The notes beneath the pieces are model-generated. The model did not search any database. It was not told where the DNA came from and saw only the letters and a program-made list of their open reading frames with translations. This document shows positions 10,348-20,368 of a stretch of 64,000 nt of DNA, in pieces; position 1 is the first letter of the stretch, and every line of letters starts with the position of its first letter. The stretch is from assembly GCF_050003625.1 (NCBI RefSeq), contig NC_134397.1, positions 270,128,070 through 270,192,069 on the forward strand. Reading direction: 5' to 3'. This DNA comes from Haematobia irritans (taxonomy: Eukaryota; Arthropoda; Insecta; Diptera; Muscidae). The position numbers and the translations under genes are program-made.

Positions 10348-10925
10348 AAAAAAAAAAAAAAAAAACGCTTCTGTAACACATACCCCAAACACATTTTGCT
10401 TCAAGCATATATATTTTCAGGATTGGTTCAAACAAAATATTGTTCGTATTGTTCAAATATATTATGTTTCACCTTAGGGCATACACTGGTAGTAAAAACT
10501 TTTAATGAAATTTTCTTTCCATTATTTTACTTGCAGCATACTCTCTAGGTCTTTCTTTCTAACACATATATATTTATAGGATATTTCTAAATTAATATAT
10601 GTTGGCAGCTAAGCATATTATATTTACAAACATTTTATGTCCCAAACATAATATGTTCACCTTAGGGCATACATTGGTAGTAAAAAATTTTAATGAATTA
10701 ATTTTCTTTCCATTATTTTACTTGCAGCTTACTCTCTAGGTCTCTCTTTCTAAACACATATATGTTTATAAGATATTTCTCAATTAATATATGTTTGTAT
10801 CTAAACATATTATATTTACAAACATTTTATGTCCCAAACATAATATGTTCCAAAATATTAGCATATATGCCCCAAACATGTAATGCTAGTTTATGAACAT
10901 TATATGCTTGCACTTAAAAAAATTG
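10348..10925. repeat. AAACATAT-rich repeat, copy 1
   Basis: It begins after a poly-A run with cgcttctgtaac, also the start of the copies at 59140 and, reversed, 48834. Internally it has repeated aaacatataatatgtt-like words and a near-duplication (10480-10590 against 10660-10770: gcatacantggtagtaaaa...cattattttacttgcag). Non-coding. Confidence 0.7.
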
Positions 10926-11370
10926 TGTTAAAAAATTTGAGTTCCATACATACATTGAATTCCATATCGCTATTTAAGTGTGTCAAGATCTAATTTGTTT
11001 CAGATTTAAATAAATCCTCAATATATTCGTTCTTCCGGTTTATACAAATATGGCTAAAATGATGATTTCTCAATATCGTAATCATATCCAACACACTGTA
11101 ATGCCAGACTTTCCACAGAATGATTGAGTTTTAAATAAGGCTCCGACTTGTGGAAATATCGCCCGACTTGGTCAAATAATATATCATAACCCACAATAGA
11201 CCATATATCTTCAAATCGGCTCTGATATAGATATTTGAATATGGGAATATAAACCTTCATAATAACTCCAAACAAATTTGAAGGAGATGGTAACACAAAT
11301 TTTGGTATACATAGTAGTGAAGGGTATACTATAGTCGGCCCCGCCCGACTTTAGGCCTTACTTACTTGTT

Positions 11371-13010
11371 ATACCCTGCATCACACTGTGGAACAGGGTA
11401 TTATAAGTTAGTGCATATGTTTGCAACACCCAGAAGGAGACGAGATAGACACATGGTGTCTTTGGCAAAAATGCTCAGGGTGGGCTCCTGAGTCGATATA
11501 GCGATGTCCGTCTGTCCCTCTGTCCGTGAACACATTTTTGTAATCAAAGTCTAGGTCGCAGTTTTAGTCCAATCGACTTCAAATTTGGCACAAGTATGTG
11601 TTTTTGCTCAGAATAGAACCCTATTGATTTTGGAAAAAATCGGTTCAGATTTAGATATAGCTCCCATATATATATTTCGCTCGATATGGACTTATATGGC
11701 CCCAGAAGCCAGAGTTTTACCATAATTTGCTTAAAATTTTGCACAAGAAGATTAATTAGTAATATAGTCAAGTGTGCCAAATTTTATTGAAATCGGTTCA
11801 GATAGATATAGCTCCCATATATATCTTTCGCCCGATATGGACTAATAAGGTCCCAGAAGCCAGAGTTTTACCCCAATTTGGTTGAAATTTTGCACTAGGA
11901 GTACAATTAGTAGTGTAGTCAAATGTGCCAAATTTTATTGAAATCGGTTTAGATTTAGATATAGCTCCCATATATATCGTTCGCCCGATTTACACTCATA
12001 TGACCACAGTGGCCAATCTTTTACTCCGATTTAGTTGAAATTTTGCACAGGGAGTAAAACTAGCATTGTAGCTATGCGTGCCAAATTTGGTTGAAATCGG
12101 TTCAGATTTAGATATAGCTCCCATATATAGCTTTCGCCCGATTTACACTCATATGACCACAGAGGCCAATTTTTTGCTCCGATTTAGTTGAAATTTTGCA
12201 CTGGGAGTAGAATTAGCATTGTAGGTTAGGTTAGGTTAGGTGGCAGCCCGATGTATCAGGCTCACTTAGACTATTCAGTCCATTGTGATACCACATTGGT
12301 GGTATCACAATGGCATTGGTTATCACTGAGTGCTGCCCGATTCCATGTTAAGCTCAATGACACATTGCAGTGAAACCACTTAGAGAAGTTTTGAAACCCT
12401 CAGAAATGTCACCAGCATTACTGAGGTGGGATAATCCACCGCCGAAAAACTTTTTGGTGTTCGGTCGAAGCAGGAATCGAACCCACGACCTTGTGTATGC
12501 AAGGCGGGCATGCTAACCATTGCACCACGGTGGCTCATTGTAGCTATGCATTAGCTACATTAGCATTGTAGCTATGCGTGCCAAATTTGGTTGAAATCGG
12601 TTCAGATTTATATATATCTCTCATATATAGCTTTCGCCCGATTTACACTCATATGACCACAGAGGCCAATTTTTTGCTCCGATTTAGTTGATTTAGTTTA
12701 GTTTAGTTAGTTTGCTCCGATTTACACTTATACGACCACAGAGGCCAATTTTTAACTCCGATTTAGTTGACATTTTGCACAGGGAGTGCCAAATTTGGTT
12801 GAAATCGGTTCAGATTAGTCGAAAAGTTGTAAAAATGACTCTAATTTCCTAAACTTCTAATACATATATATCGAGCGATAAATCATAAATATACTTTTGC
12901 GAAGTTTGACATTTGACGGATATGATATGGTATCGAAAATTTAGATCTACAAAGTGGTGCAGGGTATACTATAGTTGGCCCCGCCCGACTTTAGACTTTA
13001 CTTACTTGTT
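11371..13010 (+). repeat. HLE-2 copy K, complete ends
   Basis: It starts ATACCCTGCATCACACTGTG...CAGGGTAT (hairpin), then a core with tgtccgtctgtccctctgtc. Monomers with 'atatagctcccatatata' follow, then the 3' hairpin around cggccccgcccgac and the end acttacttgtt. It joins copy J with no base between them. SINE copy 2 is inserted at 12225. Non-coding. Confidence 0.85.
12225..12535 (-). mobile_element. tRNA-derived SINE, copy 2, with 8-bp TSD
   Basis: CATTGTAG flanks both sides (12217-12224 and 12536-12543). Read on the minus strand, it starts ccaccgtggtgcaatggtta (A-box-like), then GGTTCGATTCC (B-box), then a body, the LINE-related tail and (CCTAA)n. About 40 bp of the body around the tcggctataaaaagg segment is deleted, and a small rearrangement lies near 12295. 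Transcription by RNA polymerase III is expected for this class; not shown. Confidence 0.9.
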
Positions 13011-13341
13011 TTTTTTTATAAAATTTAGCACACAAGTAGTGGAAATTTTCGTCCTTCCATTTAAGTCGTATGTGTTTGAACTGAGGAAGACTTTAAATTG
13101 AATTTTTAGATTCAAGACAAAAACAGCATCAAATATAACTTTATTAAAATACAGCGAATGAAAATTCGATAAATGAGATCTGTATCATAATTTATATTTT
13201 ATTGATCCTAGATTTAAGCCAGATAGGTAGCTAAATTGTCTTTATTTTAAAGAAGCGGAATTTTGGGCTCAGAATTAGTAGCAAAACCTAAAGGATAGGT
13301 CAAAATATTTGGACCCAAGTAAACTTTTTTTTGAGTGTATG
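13011..13341. mobile_element. MITE-M, second half
   Basis: It matches the right part of the copy at 46760-47256 (attgatcctagatttaagcc; the end cttttttttgagtgta). Together with 7977-8079 it forms one element split by the two HLE-2 copies. Confidence 0.65.
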
Positions 13342-14509
13342 AGAAGTTGATATAACCTTGATTATTCTGTCACCGATTGTATTTATGCTGGAGACGTGGA
13401 TGATTTGGCCGATTTAAAGAATTTTATAGCCTACATATCCGGTATAAATTCACATTTATTTCAGTTTTATTTCTCTTGGGGTTTCTCAACTCCAGATGGG
13501 AAAATTTTGCTGGATATCTTAAAGACACATAACCTTGAAAATCTTCAGTGGTGAGGGCTATATGAAAACCTAAACCTATTCGGCACACCTATTTGCGGCG
13601 TGCTGATGATAAACCCACAGATTATTTTCTTAAACCGGGATTACTTTTATCCAGTACCCCAGTATTGGAGATTCTCACAGGACTTCCTCATATTATATTT
13701 ACTCAGTTTCTCTAAGACTTTGGATCTAATTTTGTTTTGCATTCTCTAGTGGGGGAGTTGGTTAGTTTTTCTTGTTGCACACTAACAAGTTCATTTGAGG
13801 GTTACTGATTCTTAAACAAAAATTAGGTGAATTCTATTGAAACTTTGGAAAATTCATGTTTTTTTAAGTTAAAAAAATTAAAACTAGGGGAGAATAATTT
13901 TTACCAATTTAGTTTATTATATATAACATTATATTGTATATGTTTACTTAAAAGTTGAACGATTCGACTTTCCTTGGTCCATGAATTTGGCTACAAATAT
14001 TTGTAAATAATCACATAATCTTTTTGTGTAATATAAAAATGCTGGATTCGATGAAAGTTTAATTTTCAAAGACATTAACCCATCAATCAATAGGACTTCA
14101 ATGAATTTCAATTAAAATCCTCCACAACGGAAATTGGGTTAATACTTAACCTCGAAAATGCCTATCGTCCAGTGCTTATGGTATACCATGATACTGTGCG
14201 TAATATTTGCTCATCAGAAAACTGTCTATAATAGAAGTAAATGCCATTACCCAGTTTAGGCTCAAAAAATAAACTTCTTAGAAAAATTCATTAACTTTTA
14301 TGTGGGAAAGGTTATTAATTTTTAGATATCATAGAGAGATTTGTAACGAACAAATTTACTGTCTTGCTATGATATTGATATGGTTTCTGAGCTATGTATA
14401 TATGAAGTCTTTTTTATGTCTATACCCTACATGCAATAATATTGATCTAAATGAGAATATGCCCGCCAGAAATTAATGATCCATACAGAATTAATACATA
14501 GTATACGGC
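13342..14509. other. Intergenic, nothing recognised
   Basis: Unique-looking AT-rich sequence with no frame above background and no RNA gene seen. Confidence 0.5.
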
Positions 14510-15930
14510 GACTAAAATTTTGACAGCATTTTCTATAGAAATACAAATTTGAGTAAATTTTCTATAAAAATAAAATTTTGACAAAATTTTCAGTAGAAAT
14601 AAAATTTTTTTAAAATTTTTTATAGAGATAAAATTTTGACAAACTTTTTTTATAGAAATAAAATTTTGACAACATTTTCCATAGAAATAAAATTTTGACA
14701 AAATTTTCGATAGAAATAAAATTTTGACAAAATTTTCTATTGAAATAAAATTTTGACAAAATTTTCTATTAAAATAAAATTTTGACAAAATTTTTTATAG
14801 AAATAAAATTTTGACAAAATCTTCAATAGAGATAAAACTTTGACAAACATTTCTATAGAAATAAAATTTTGAAAATAAAATTAGAAACTAAATGTTGACA
14901 AAATTTTCGATATAATAAAATTGTGGCAATAAAGTTTTGACAACATTTTCCATAGAGATAAAATATTGACAAAATTTTATATAGAAATACAATTTTGACA
15001 ACATTTCTATAGAAATAATATTGTGACAAAATTTTCGATAGAAATAAAATTTTGACAAAATTTTCTATAGAGATAAAATTTTGACAAAATTTTTTATAGA
15101 AATAAAATTTTGACAACATTTTCCATAGAAATAAAATTTTGGCAAAATTTTCGATAGAAATAAAATTTTGACAAAATTTTCTATTGAAATAAAATTTTGA
15201 CAAAATTTTCAGTAGAAATAAAATTTTGACAAAATTTTCAGTAGAAATAAATTTTTTTTCAAATTTTTTATAGAAATAAAATGTTGACAAAACTTTCTAT
15301 AGAAATAAAATGTTGACAAAATGTTCTATAGAAATAAAATTTTGACAATATTTTTTGTAGAAATAAAATTTTGATAAAAATTTCTATAGAAATAAAATTT
15401 TGACAAAATTTTGATAAAAATTTTCTATAGAAATAAAATTTTGACAGTAAAATTAAAAACTACATTTTGACAAAATTTTCGATAGAATGAAATTGTGGCA
15501 ATATTTTACACAGAAATAAAATTTTGACAAAATTTTATATAGAAATAAAATTTTGACAACATTTCTATAGAAATAATATTTTGACAAAATTTTCTATAGA
15601 AAATAAAATTTTGGCAAAATTTTCTATAGAAATTAAATCTTGACAAAATTTTCAATTGAAATTAAATTTTGATAAAATTTTCTACAGAAATAAAATTTTG
15701 ACAAAACTTTCTATAGAAGTAAAATTTTGACAATGTTTTTTATAGATATAAAATTTTGATAAAATTTGCTATAGAAATAAAATTTTATCAAATTTTTTAT
15801 AGAGATAAAATTTTGACAAAATTTTATATAGAAATAAAATTTTGACAACATTTTCCATAGAAATAAAATTATGACAATATTTTCTGTAGAAATAAAATTT
15901 TGACACAAAAATTAGAAACTTAATTTTGAC
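14510..15930. repeat. Free 30-bp minisatellite array, about 47 units
   Basis: The unit is TCTATAGAAATAAAATTTTGACAAAATTTT with scattered changes and a few single-base slips. Each unit contains TTCTATAGAA (palindrome) and two AAAATTTT blocks around GACA. Because 30 is a multiple of 3, the minus strand reads open for long stretches (for example 14853-15290), but those peptides only repeat the unit. Relatives lie inside HLE-1 tails and hAT elements. Confidence 0.95.
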
Positions 15931-16041
15931 AAAATCCTCACAAGATTTTTTTTTAATGTATTCGATAAATTACAAATCGCCATATCGTTTAAGATTTTGA
16001 TGTACGATGATAAATTTGACAAAGAAAATCTCTTTCATCTA

Positions 16042-16595
16042 CATAAGCGTAGGAAGGCCTCTGGGGAGGGGGCTTAGACCCCCCAGAAAAATTTTAGAAA
16101 AATTTGATTTTTAATGCATTCTGACGCTTGTTTGAAACGTTTTTCCTCGAACAATTTCCAAAATTATCGATTTTTCTATAATGGATTTAGCAGTTTTGTG
16201 GCAAAATTTGAATAATTTGTACCAATTTATTTATTTTTACTCTTTTTGAAACAATTTGAAAAAAAAAGAAAACAAAAAATTACACATTAAAATATGAAAA
16301 AAATCAAGTAAAAAACTTCCTGTGTAGTTAAAATAATTGAGGACATTTTTGGAAGTTCTTTTAAAGTTGTGCCTTTAGAACAACTCACAATTTTTTTGTT
16401 GGGAAAAGCGTGGAACTACTTTTAGTTGCTTTATTATAAATTAATTGACGAGTTATTTTGATGTCTAATTTTTTTTATTCAATTTTATGAAATAAAACAT
16501 TAATTGAACCTATAACTTCAGTCTATAAAATCTTAGCTAGGGGGGCTATAGCCCCCCCCCCCCCCCCCTAGGAAAATTGTCTAGCTACGCTAATG
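16042..16595. mobile_element. hAT MITE 'X', copy 2, 8-bp TSD
   Basis: TTCATCTA is duplicated exactly at 16034-16041 and 16596-16603. The ends match copy 1 (cataagcgtaggaaggcctc; ctagctacgctaatg). The right side carries a run of about 18 C. It contains the right part of a CCCAGC MITE (to about 16403). 554 bp, non-coding. Confidence 0.9.
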
Positions 16596-16603
16596 TTCAT
16601 CTA

Positions 16604-17744
16604 TCACCAAGTCAGCAATGTTTGTGTAGGGTTGTCATACCTTCACCTTTACTCGACTCTATCTTTTCTTATTTGCTCTATAATCTCTAAGATTCGGGCT
16701 GAATGAGGAAATATATTTAAGGTAAAAGGTAATTTCCTTTTCAACTTCCGTTTTATGCCATATCGTCATAAGAGTAAATGGGTTCAATGACCTTTAACCC
16801 CAGTGGTACTAGTAACAGCAGTAAAGAACTGTTGATTATCCACCTTTCTTGTGAAAGTTTTATCTAAACGAACGTTATGGCCTTACCTTGATCTTTATGG
16901 CCTGCTGTGTTATTTTTTGGGGAAACGAAAAAGGCATTTTTTTGTGTTCCTTGACAATACTAGCGGGTGTTGACGGTTCCTTGTGATTTGTATCCTCAAA
17001 AATTCTTGCAAAACTGTCAACAAGTTTGTTAAGTAATTACATGGATTTTCGTATCCCCTGGTATTTTTGCGGAAGATATATTGGTTTCCATTTTTTTGTA
17101 TAAATTAAATAATAAAATGAGAACATGAATTAAAGTTATCGTCAAATCTACAGGAATTGAGTTCCATTCATAAGGGCGTTTTTTTGAAAGTTTCTTTGCT
17201 AGAAATGTTTAAGTTCTCCAGCTTTATTTTCAGATATGATTTCAAATGTACAAATGGATTCAAGTCGGGAAGCGTACACTCAAAAAAAAAAAAAATTGTA
17301 TCGTGAGACCAAATATATCATGTCCTACTAACTACGAATGCGGATTGTGCTTAGCATAGAAGATGCATTTCTCTGCTACAAAGATGATTTCCTGGTCCAA
17401 AAAAAGTGTTTTCCTTATTTTGTTCTTATCGTTAAGTGATTCGCTTTAAAACTGAGTATCTTTACACAAAAGAAAAGTTTGCTTGGCTATGTCAAACTTG
17501 ACTTTTTCAGAAAATTTCTTCAAAATTAATAAAATCGTCTTTAAATTTTTTGACTTTTTGCACCTTGATCCCAAAGCAAAAAAGCGTTCAAAACAAAGAA
17601 ATGTCTATCAACATTTAATTTTAAATAAGATTTTTACTTGAAACATGTCATATTTTCTACATGTAGTCGAGCCTGAATTTAGAAATTTAAGTTGCCGTAA
17701 ACTTTTTTTTATTTGACTTTGATATTACATGCAGAAAAAAATGA
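16604..17744. other. Intergenic, nothing recognised
   Basis: No coding frame or RNA gene is supportable. The composition is slightly less AT-rich near 16620-16980. Confidence 0.5.
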
Positions 17745-18113
17745 ATGAAATTAAGAAATTAAAATTTGTTTCCTAGAATCAATTATGCAAAACTCAAATG
17801 TAAAAGGGAATTATGTCTTAAAGTTATCCTTACTTCAACTCTCCGCTTCTGTGGCTCGGAATTAGAGGTGTGCACGTGACACGAAAAATGTCGTGACTCA
17901 CGAAAATTTTCGTGATTCGTGCGTGAACGTGAGTCACGAAAATAATATCTTCGAGAGTGTGCGTGAGTAACGAATTACGCTCACGAAAATATTCCTGCTC
18001 ACCAACATAAAACGCTTAAGAGTTAAATTCAATTACAATTGTAGTGACACCTGGGATGTTAAGAGTGTAATAACACTCTCGATTTTAATTGTTGTGTGCG
18101 TGAGCGTGAGTCC
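17745..18113. mobile_element. MITE-M fragment followed by truncated CGTGA-type hAT
   Basis: Bases 17745-17862 are a MITE-M relic (gtcttaaagttatccttac; gtggctcgga). From 17863 the sequence tagaggtgtgcacgtgac, then many cgtgag/ctcacg words, matches the left part of the hAT at 48944. The right end is missing. Confidence 0.65.
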
Positions 18114-18198
18114 TATCAATAAAAAAAATATATATATGGAAGTGAACTGAGAGAAAGCACGAAGTTTTCCTTGAAGAATGTGCTTTCGAAAACAAATA

Positions 18199-19491
18199 AA
18201 GGGTGATACGGTCAAAATTTGGTCAAGGGAAAACGCGTGTAAATCGGTGAAATCGTTTATTTAAAAAATCAAATTAAATTTCTTTTTCAAGTTCAATTAG
18301 TATAAAATTCAGGAAAAATATTCAGTTAAGCTTTCGCTTTTCCAAATCAGAATTGCCGGGCTTGACACCTGCCATCAGATTTTGTACAGCCACCTTGTCC
18401 ACCTTCTTCGCCGCAGAAAGCCAGTTTGCCTTGAACTGCTGCTCGTCCCTAGCAGTTTTTTGGTCTTCTTTAGGTTCCGCTTGACAATAGCCCAGTAACT
18501 CTCAGTTGGGCGGAGCTCTGGCGTGTTGGGAGGGTTCTTGTCCTTGGGAACCACCTGCACGTTGTTGGCGGCGTACCACTCCATGGCCTTTTTACCGTAA
18601 TGGAAAGATGCCAAATCCGGCCAAAACAGTACGGAACAACCGTGTTTCTTCAGGAAAGGCAGCAGACGTTTATTCAAACTCTCTTTCACGTAAATTTCTT
18701 GGTGACAGTCCCGGAAGCTATGAAAATGCTGCTTTTCAAGCCACAGGTACAGATGGCTTGCCAAACCAGATATTTCTTTGCGAACTTTGACAGTTTTATG
18801 TGCTTGAAAATATCTGCTACCTTTCCCCTTCCTTTTGCCGTATAAAACTCCTGTCCCGGAAGCTGCTTGTAGTCGGCTTTGACGTAGGTTTCGTCGTCCA
18901 TTATCACGCAGTCAAACTTCGTCAGCATCGTCGTGTACAGCCTCCGGGATCGCGATTTGGCCGTCGTAGTTTGTTTATCATCGCGATTTGGAGTCACTAC
19001 CTTCTTGTAAGTCGATAGTCCGGCTCGTTTTTTGGCTCGATGCACGGTTGTAGACGATACACCCAGCTTATTTGCGGCATCTCGGAGAGAGAGGTTAGGG
19101 TTTCGCTTGAAACTACCGGCAACTCTCTTTGTCGTCTCAGCGGCTTCCGGTTTTCGATTTCCACCCGATCCAGACTTCCTGGCTGTCGACAAACGTTCCC
19201 CAAGCACTTTAATTACATTTGTAACGGTTGATTTGGCAACTTTTAGCGATTTTTTTTTAGCTTTGCGTGCGAGTAGCTCGGATTTTCGCGATGCGCGAGC
19301 AAAATTTTGATACGCTGCTCTTCTAGCTTGAACGGCATTTTAACAACTGAAGAGTGAATTCCAAAATCAAAATAGGAGCAACATTCTACACACACACACC
19401 TTCAAAATGAGGGGTATTCAGGTTTTTTAAATGCAAAATTGAAAGAAATACGTCAAGTTTATATTGACCAAATTTTGACCGTATCACCCTT
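18199..19491 (-). mobile_element. DD37E Tc1/mariner element, copy 2 (decayed)
   Basis: It has TA target duplications (18197-18198 and 19492-19493) and intact ends AAGGGTGATACGGTCAAAAT on both sides. It is 1293 bp. The gene inside is broken. It is clearly the same family as 5758-7034. Confidence 0.92.
18365..19340 (-). pseudogene. DD37E transposase pseudogene
   Basis: The gene starts at the ATG near 19340 (MPFKLEEQR). A net 2-base gain in an A-run near 19252 shifts the frame at about residue 27. The long readable part then runs 19207-18700, another shift lies near 18700 (after ASGTV), and a third lies near 18445 in the C-terminal region. The signature residues remain (MDDET, FWPDL, RPTESYW), so the DD37E spacing is visible here too. 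This copy keeps the unmutated sequence where copy 1 has its hairpin. Confidence 0.9.
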
Positions 19492-19496
19492 TAAAA

Positions 19497-19670
19497 TCGC
19501 GAGGAGTCTAATTAGGAGTACAGTCAAGTGGTAGAACTTTACAAGTTCCAACAAGCAAAGAAAAAATAATCGAAATCGGTTCAAAATTGAGGAGTTGATA
19601 GCTAAAGCAAAATTTCATACCCCCGAGGTGACCAATTTTCAAGGCCCACAGGTGAGCCCGTGGACCCACT
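19497..19670 (+). repeat. HLE-2 scrap
   Basis: ctaattaggagtacagtcaagtg and ataatcgaaatcggttca match the HLE-2 monomer. It lies between the DD37E copy and SINE copy 3. Confidence 0.5.
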
Positions 19671-20013
19671 TGGTTAGATTAGGTTAGGTGGCAGCCCGAT
19701 GTATCAGGCTCACTTAGACTATTCAGTCCATTGTGATACCACATTGGTGAACTTCTCTCTTATCTCTGAGTTCTGCCCTATTCCATGTTAAGCTCAATGA
19801 CATGGGACCTCCTTTTTATAGCCGAGTCCGAACGGCGTTCCACATTGCAGTGAAACCACTTTGAGAAGCTTTGAAACCCTATGAAATGTCACCAGCATTA
19901 CTGAGGTGGGATAATCCACCGCTGAAAAACTTTTTGGTGTTCGGTCGAAGCAGGAATCGAACCCACGACCTTGTGTATGCAAGGCGGGCATGCTAACCAT
20001 TGCACCACGGTGG
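19671..20013 (-). mobile_element. tRNA-derived SINE, copy 3, full length
   Basis: TGGACCCA occurs at 19661-19668 and 20011-20018 as a probable target duplication. The minus strand reads ccaccgtggtgcaatggtta (A-box), GGTTCGATTCC (B-box), the body with tcggctataaaaaggagg, then the tail shared with the LINE, ending cacctaacctaatctaacc. It is the most complete copy in the window and the reference for the family. Confidence 0.9.
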
Positions 20014-20306
20014 ACCCAAAAATTTGCAAACTTAGAGGAAAAACCCTCAGCGTTCACGCACAGAAAAAAAATATATTATTATTATATTATATCTTTATCC
20101 GTTTGAAAGTTGCAGAATTATTAAAAAAAAATGATTTGGAACCACTGTGCGATATTGAACAGTGGTCTGGGGAGCAAGGAAACATTGTAAACCAAACAAA
20201 AATAAGACTAAACAATTATTGAAGGAGAAAAGTAAAATAGTCCGGAGATGGTGGTTATCATTACGGAACCAATGTACACAGAGAATACAGATTGGTTGTG
20301 TTAACC

Positions 20307-20368
20307 GAATTTATTGCCAACCTCCTTTTGGCAGTTGGAATTTATTGCCAACCTCCTTTTGGCAGTTG
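20307..20368 (+). repeat. 31-bp tandem duplication at the LINE insertion point
   Basis: gaatttattgccaacctcct...ggcagttg occurs twice in a row (20307-20337 and 20338-20368). The second copy ends exactly where LINE sequence begins and includes the target duplication. Confidence 0.9.

Larger units (their letters stand above)
8080..11370 (+). repeat. HLE-2 copy J, degraded, holding a hAT MITE
   Basis: The 5' end 8080-8108 (tatatccttcaccactattgtgg) continues at 9148 after a clean hAT insertion. A long GTCY tract lies at 9253-9330. Monomers with 'aaatcggttcagat' recur (for example 9791, 9969 and 10122). An AT-rich repeat lies within it at 10348-10925. The 3' end is gtcggccccgcccgacttta...ttacttacttgtt, ending at 11370, where a second HLE-2 begins at the next base. 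It is inserted in a MITE-M that resumes at 13011. Non-coding. Confidence 0.75.

Noticed and set aside
12225..12240. Telomeric TTAGG array
   Set aside because: Only three to four units, forming the tail of a SINE with a target duplication; not a chromosome end.
12460..12535. Functional tRNA gene on the minus strand
   Set aside because: It has A- and B-box words but forms the head of a SINE that recurs several times, with a body and LINE-like tail attached.
14447..15908. Phe/Ile/Lys-rich repeat proteins
   Set aside because: Direct translation of the 30-bp AT-rich array.
14510..15930. CRISPR-like array
   Set aside because: Units are contiguous without unique spacers, and the genome is eukaryotic.
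20162..20368. N-terminal 69 residues joined in frame to the LINE protein
   Set aside because: The LINE begins at 20369 directly after a target duplication; the upstream frame is flank and includes a 31-bp duplication.
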